Shown: piece by piece, positions 5,503 through 6,559 of the stretch
How the letters are laid out: each line of letters starts with the position of its first letter
Position numbering within the stretch: position 1 is the first letter of the stretch
Source: Nanobdellota archaeon
GTDB taxonomy: Archaea; Nanobdellota; Nanobdellia; Woesearchaeales; UBA12501
Length of the DNA stretch: 6,559 nt
Reading direction: 5' to 3'
Assembly: GCA_018812465.1 (NCBI GenBank)
Contig: JAHJCS010000181.1
Coordinates: 1 to 6,559, forward strand
Notes under the pieces: generated by a model
What the model saw: the letters and a program-made list of their open reading frames with translations, nothing else
Database searches by the model: none
Told to the model about the DNA's origin: nothing
Position numbers and translations under genes: made by a program

Positions 5503-6079
5503 TCTCAAAAAGAACTCTTCTTATATCAAACTTTACATCCCATTTAGTGAATATCTCCTTTAGAATATCTTCTTTGCTTACTGGCAGGGTTATGACTCCA
5601 TCACCTATGATCCTGCCTTTTAATTCAGACAGAATACCTTTGCTGCCCCCTCTGCCTCTAAGGAGATAATGGAACCTTACCCTTTTTGACGCTCCGAATC
5701 CTTTGAGTGAGTATGTGAAGATTGACTTTGCAGAATATCCCAGAATCTCTGAGACTGGCTTATTCTTAGATATGCTTGTACCTTCAGAAAGCATTGTCTT
5801 GACAAGAGTATCTCCTCCAACTACAAAATTCTTCTCCAGCAGATGGTTTATATGGAACTTAAGAGCATATTTCTCAAGCAGCTTATACAGGGAATCAATC
5901 ATATCCATAACTCTGTTCTCAGCATCATCTTGGATCACAACACAAAGATCAATATCATTCGCATCTGACTTCTCCCTAATAAAAGAGCCAAAGACAATAA
6001 TATCTATGGCGCCTTCTTCTTTGATCCATTTGGTCATATCCTTGCTGATGTCAGACCATTCTTTTTGATTCTTCAACAT
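5498..6079 (-). CDS. Nucleotidyltransferase (MNT-like) with C-terminal extension
   Basis: A 193-residue protein with a polymerase-beta-type nucleotidyltransferase domain (about 5-95). VFGSFIREKSDANDIDLCVV holds the signature G31-S32 and, after nine residues, D42-I-D44, the two metal-binding acids. The third acidic residue expected on a later strand is not obvious: the likely place reads LKFHINHL (73-80). Residues 100-193 form an extra domain, with YSLKGFGASKRVRFHYLLRGR around 123-143 and GDGVITLP at 159-166, which I recall alongside archaeal nucleotidyltransferases but cannot name. Minimal MNT antitoxins are only about 100-150 residues. In MntA-HepT systems such an enzyme adds AMP to a HEPN toxin to silence it. 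Here the gene overlaps the HEPN gene by 29 bases and has GAGG (6084-6087) four bases before its ATG, so the two are coupled. Confidence 0.78.
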   Translation of the reverse strand: MLKNQKEWSDISKDMTKWIKEEGAIDIIVFGSFIREKSDANDIDLCVVIQDDAENRVMDMIDSLYKLLEKYALKFHINHLLEKNFVVGGDTLVKTMLSEGTSISKNKPVSEILGYSAKSIFTYSLKGFGASKRVRFHYLLRGRGGSKGILSELKGRIIGDGVITLPVSKEDILKEIFTKWDVKFDIRRVLFES

Positions 6080-6386
6080 TCTTCCTCATTGATTCAACTA
6101 TTATTTTGGATATCTGTTTGCTGTAAGAATCCCTGTAGAACCTGAACAGCTTTCTTGCTGTGTCATAAAGCTCTGGTTTATGCAGCTCCAGCATCCTGAA
6201 TCTCTCGTTGTGGTTTGCACCAATCTTATTGACTTCCTTAAGCAGAACAAGATCGCAGATCTCAACAAGTGCTTTGTAGTACAATGCAGCAGCTGCATTA
6301 TACTTCTCTTTACCAAACGCGAATTCCGCAAGCTCATAGAATTCCTCAAGGTTCTTCTTTAGTATCTCTTCTTGATTCTTATCCAT
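6051..6386 (-). CDS. HEPN-domain protein, probable partner of the nucleotidyltransferase
   Basis: A 111-residue all-helical protein of HEPN type: helix about 8-24, then KEKYNAAAALYYKALVEICD (26-45), the hallmark segment of HEPN helix 2, then NHNERFRMLELH (58-69) and a long helix through FRFYRDSYSK (81-90). HEPN proteins paired with small nucleotidyltransferases are often ribonuclease toxins with a catalytic R-x4-6-H motif. Here R64-MLEL-H69 fits that spacing, but it sits in the middle of the protein and lacks the HxY that is AMPylated in HepT. The general layout, with H58 and a late Y-RDSY, looks more like the non-canonical HEPN groups (COG1895/COG2250 style), so RNase activity is uncertain. 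A frame opening at 6410 adds eight residues, but the TATA box at 6412-6419 lies too close for that start. The 6386 start gives leaderless spacing. The gene is first in an operon with the nucleotidyltransferase. Confidence 0.75.
   Translation of the reverse strand: MDKNQEEILKKNLEEFYELAEFAFGKEKYNAAAALYYKALVEICDLVLLKEVNKIGANHNERFRMLELHKPELYDTARKLFRFYRDSYSKQISKIIVESMRKNVEESKRMV
6084..6087 (-). promoter_or_regulatory. Shine-Dalgarno motif of the nucleotidyltransferase gene, inside the HEPN gene
   Basis: GAGG on the minus strand lies four bases before the ATG at 6079 and within the last codons of the HEPN gene. It supports this start and translational coupling of the two proteins. Confidence 0.5.
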
Positions 6387-6441
6387 GTTAATAGTGATAA
6401 CTAATAACATCTATTTAAATCTTTCGGTTAATATTATAAAC
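6387..6441. promoter_or_regulatory. Paired GTTAATA dyads bracketing the HEPN promoter (operator candidates)
   Basis: Bases 6387-6401 are GTTAATAGTGATAAC and 6427-6441 are GTTAATATTATAAAC, with 5 and 6 of 7 arm positions complementary. Starts are 40 bases apart with a 25-base spacer, exactly as at 5448-5502. The first dyad directly abuts the HEPN ATG and covers the expected transcription start; the second lies just beyond the BRE. Protein bound to either could block transcription. The second also lies about 40 bases before the divergent methyltransferase start. Confidence 0.65.
6411..6425 (-). promoter_or_regulatory. Promoter of the HEPN-nucleotidyltransferase operon
   Basis: The minus strand reads GAAAGATTTAAATAG, with TATA box TTTAAATA at 6412-6419 centred about 30 bases before the ATG at 6386. 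It lies entirely within the spacer between the two GTTAATA dyads and differs at one base from the RHH promoter at 5385-5399. Confidence 0.6.
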
Positions 6442-6454
6442 AGAAGCCGCAAAC

Positions 6455-6462
6455 CATAAATA
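6455..6462 (+). promoter_or_regulatory. Candidate TATA box of the methyltransferase gene
   Basis: CATAAATA is centred 27-28 bases before the ATG at 6486, which matches the leaderless spacing of other genes here. It would be too close for the alternative ATG at 6480. A second possibility, TTATAAAC, overlaps the dyad at 6427-6441 and would give a short leader. Confidence 0.4.
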
Positions 6463-6485
6463 CAGCCTTTCTAAACAACATGAAT

Positions 6486-6559
6486 ATGGCCAAACCAACC
6501 TATTATGACTCAATATCTGAGGGCTATGAAGAGCTGCATAAAGATGAGCAGGAAGCTAA
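6486..6559 (+). CDS. Class I SAM-dependent methyltransferase, N-terminal fragment
   Basis: Only the first 24 residues are in the window, reading MAKPTYYDSISEGYEELHKD and then EQEA before the edge. The YYDSISEGYEELH-x-x-EQ segment is a familiar start of archaeal and bacterial class I methyltransferases (UbiE-like small-molecule type), where it precedes the SAM-binding Rossmann fold. The Rossmann glycine motif lies beyond the edge, so the substrate cannot be judged. An in-frame ATG at 6480 would add MN, but the TATA-like box at 6455-6462 fits the 6486 start better. The gene is divergent from the HEPN operon across a short gap holding two GTTAATA dyads, so the two could share control. Confidence 0.72.
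   Translation, partial: MAKPTYYDSISEGYEELHKDEQEA

Noticed and set aside
6387..6410. Upstream start (MLLVITIN) for the HEPN protein
   Set aside because: The TATA box at 6412-6419 lies only a few bases away, so this start would precede the expected transcription start; the 6386 ATG fits the spacing.
1..6559. CRISPR array, tRNA, insertion sequence or integration site
   Set aside because: No regularly spaced identical repeats, cloverleaf, transposase or terminal inverted repeats were seen.

Overview
The window looks like part of an archaeal genome, most probably an AT-rich DPANN-type archaeon (Woesearchaeota/Pacearchaeota-like). This is inferred from gene content and promoter layout, since no rRNA or other phylogenetic marker is present. 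Four genes (starts at 995, 1107, 1955 and 6386) have a TATA box centred about 27-30 bases before the ATG, as expected for leaderless archaeal transcripts. Genes inside operons instead have Shine-Dalgarno motifs of the GGAGG/GAGG type. The secreted proteins carry signals common in these archaea: a KRGQ class III (pilin-like) signal, a Sec signal and a twin-arginine-like signal.

Layout. Bases 1-176 hold no complete gene, but they contain overlapping inverted repeats that could fold as a structured RNA or pseudoknot, and possibly the last codons of a + strand gene. A short DegT/StrS-like PLP enzyme (177-995, minus) is divergent from a pilin-signal surface protein (1107-1892, plus). The two promoters share the same 11-base BRE-TATA core. 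Next comes a 735-residue secreted, glycine-rich, repeat- and cysteine-containing surface protein (1955-4162, plus). Convergent with it is a two-gene operon on the minus strand: a 54-residue ribbon-helix-helix DNA-binding protein (5166-5330) overlapping and translationally coupled to an unrecognised protein with a twin-arginine-like signal (4184-5179). Further right on the minus strand is a HEPN-nucleotidyltransferase pair (6051-6386 and 5498-6079), which resembles a toxin-antitoxin module. A class I methyltransferase runs off the right edge (6486 onward, plus).

How it may work together. The most striking signal is a set of four 15-base dyads of the form GTTAATA-N-(7-base arm ending AAC). They occur as two pairs, each with exactly 40 bases start to start. 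One pair (6387-6401, 6427-6441) brackets the TATA box of the HEPN-nucleotidyltransferase operon. The other (5448-5462, 5488-5502) lies between the end of that operon and the promoter of the RHH operon. The RHH and HEPN promoters also share 14 of 15 bases. The simplest reading is one DNA-binding factor, with the small RHH protein as the nearest candidate, controlling both operons and perhaps the divergent methyltransferase. The dyads, spacing and genes are read directly from sequence; the regulatory link is inference.
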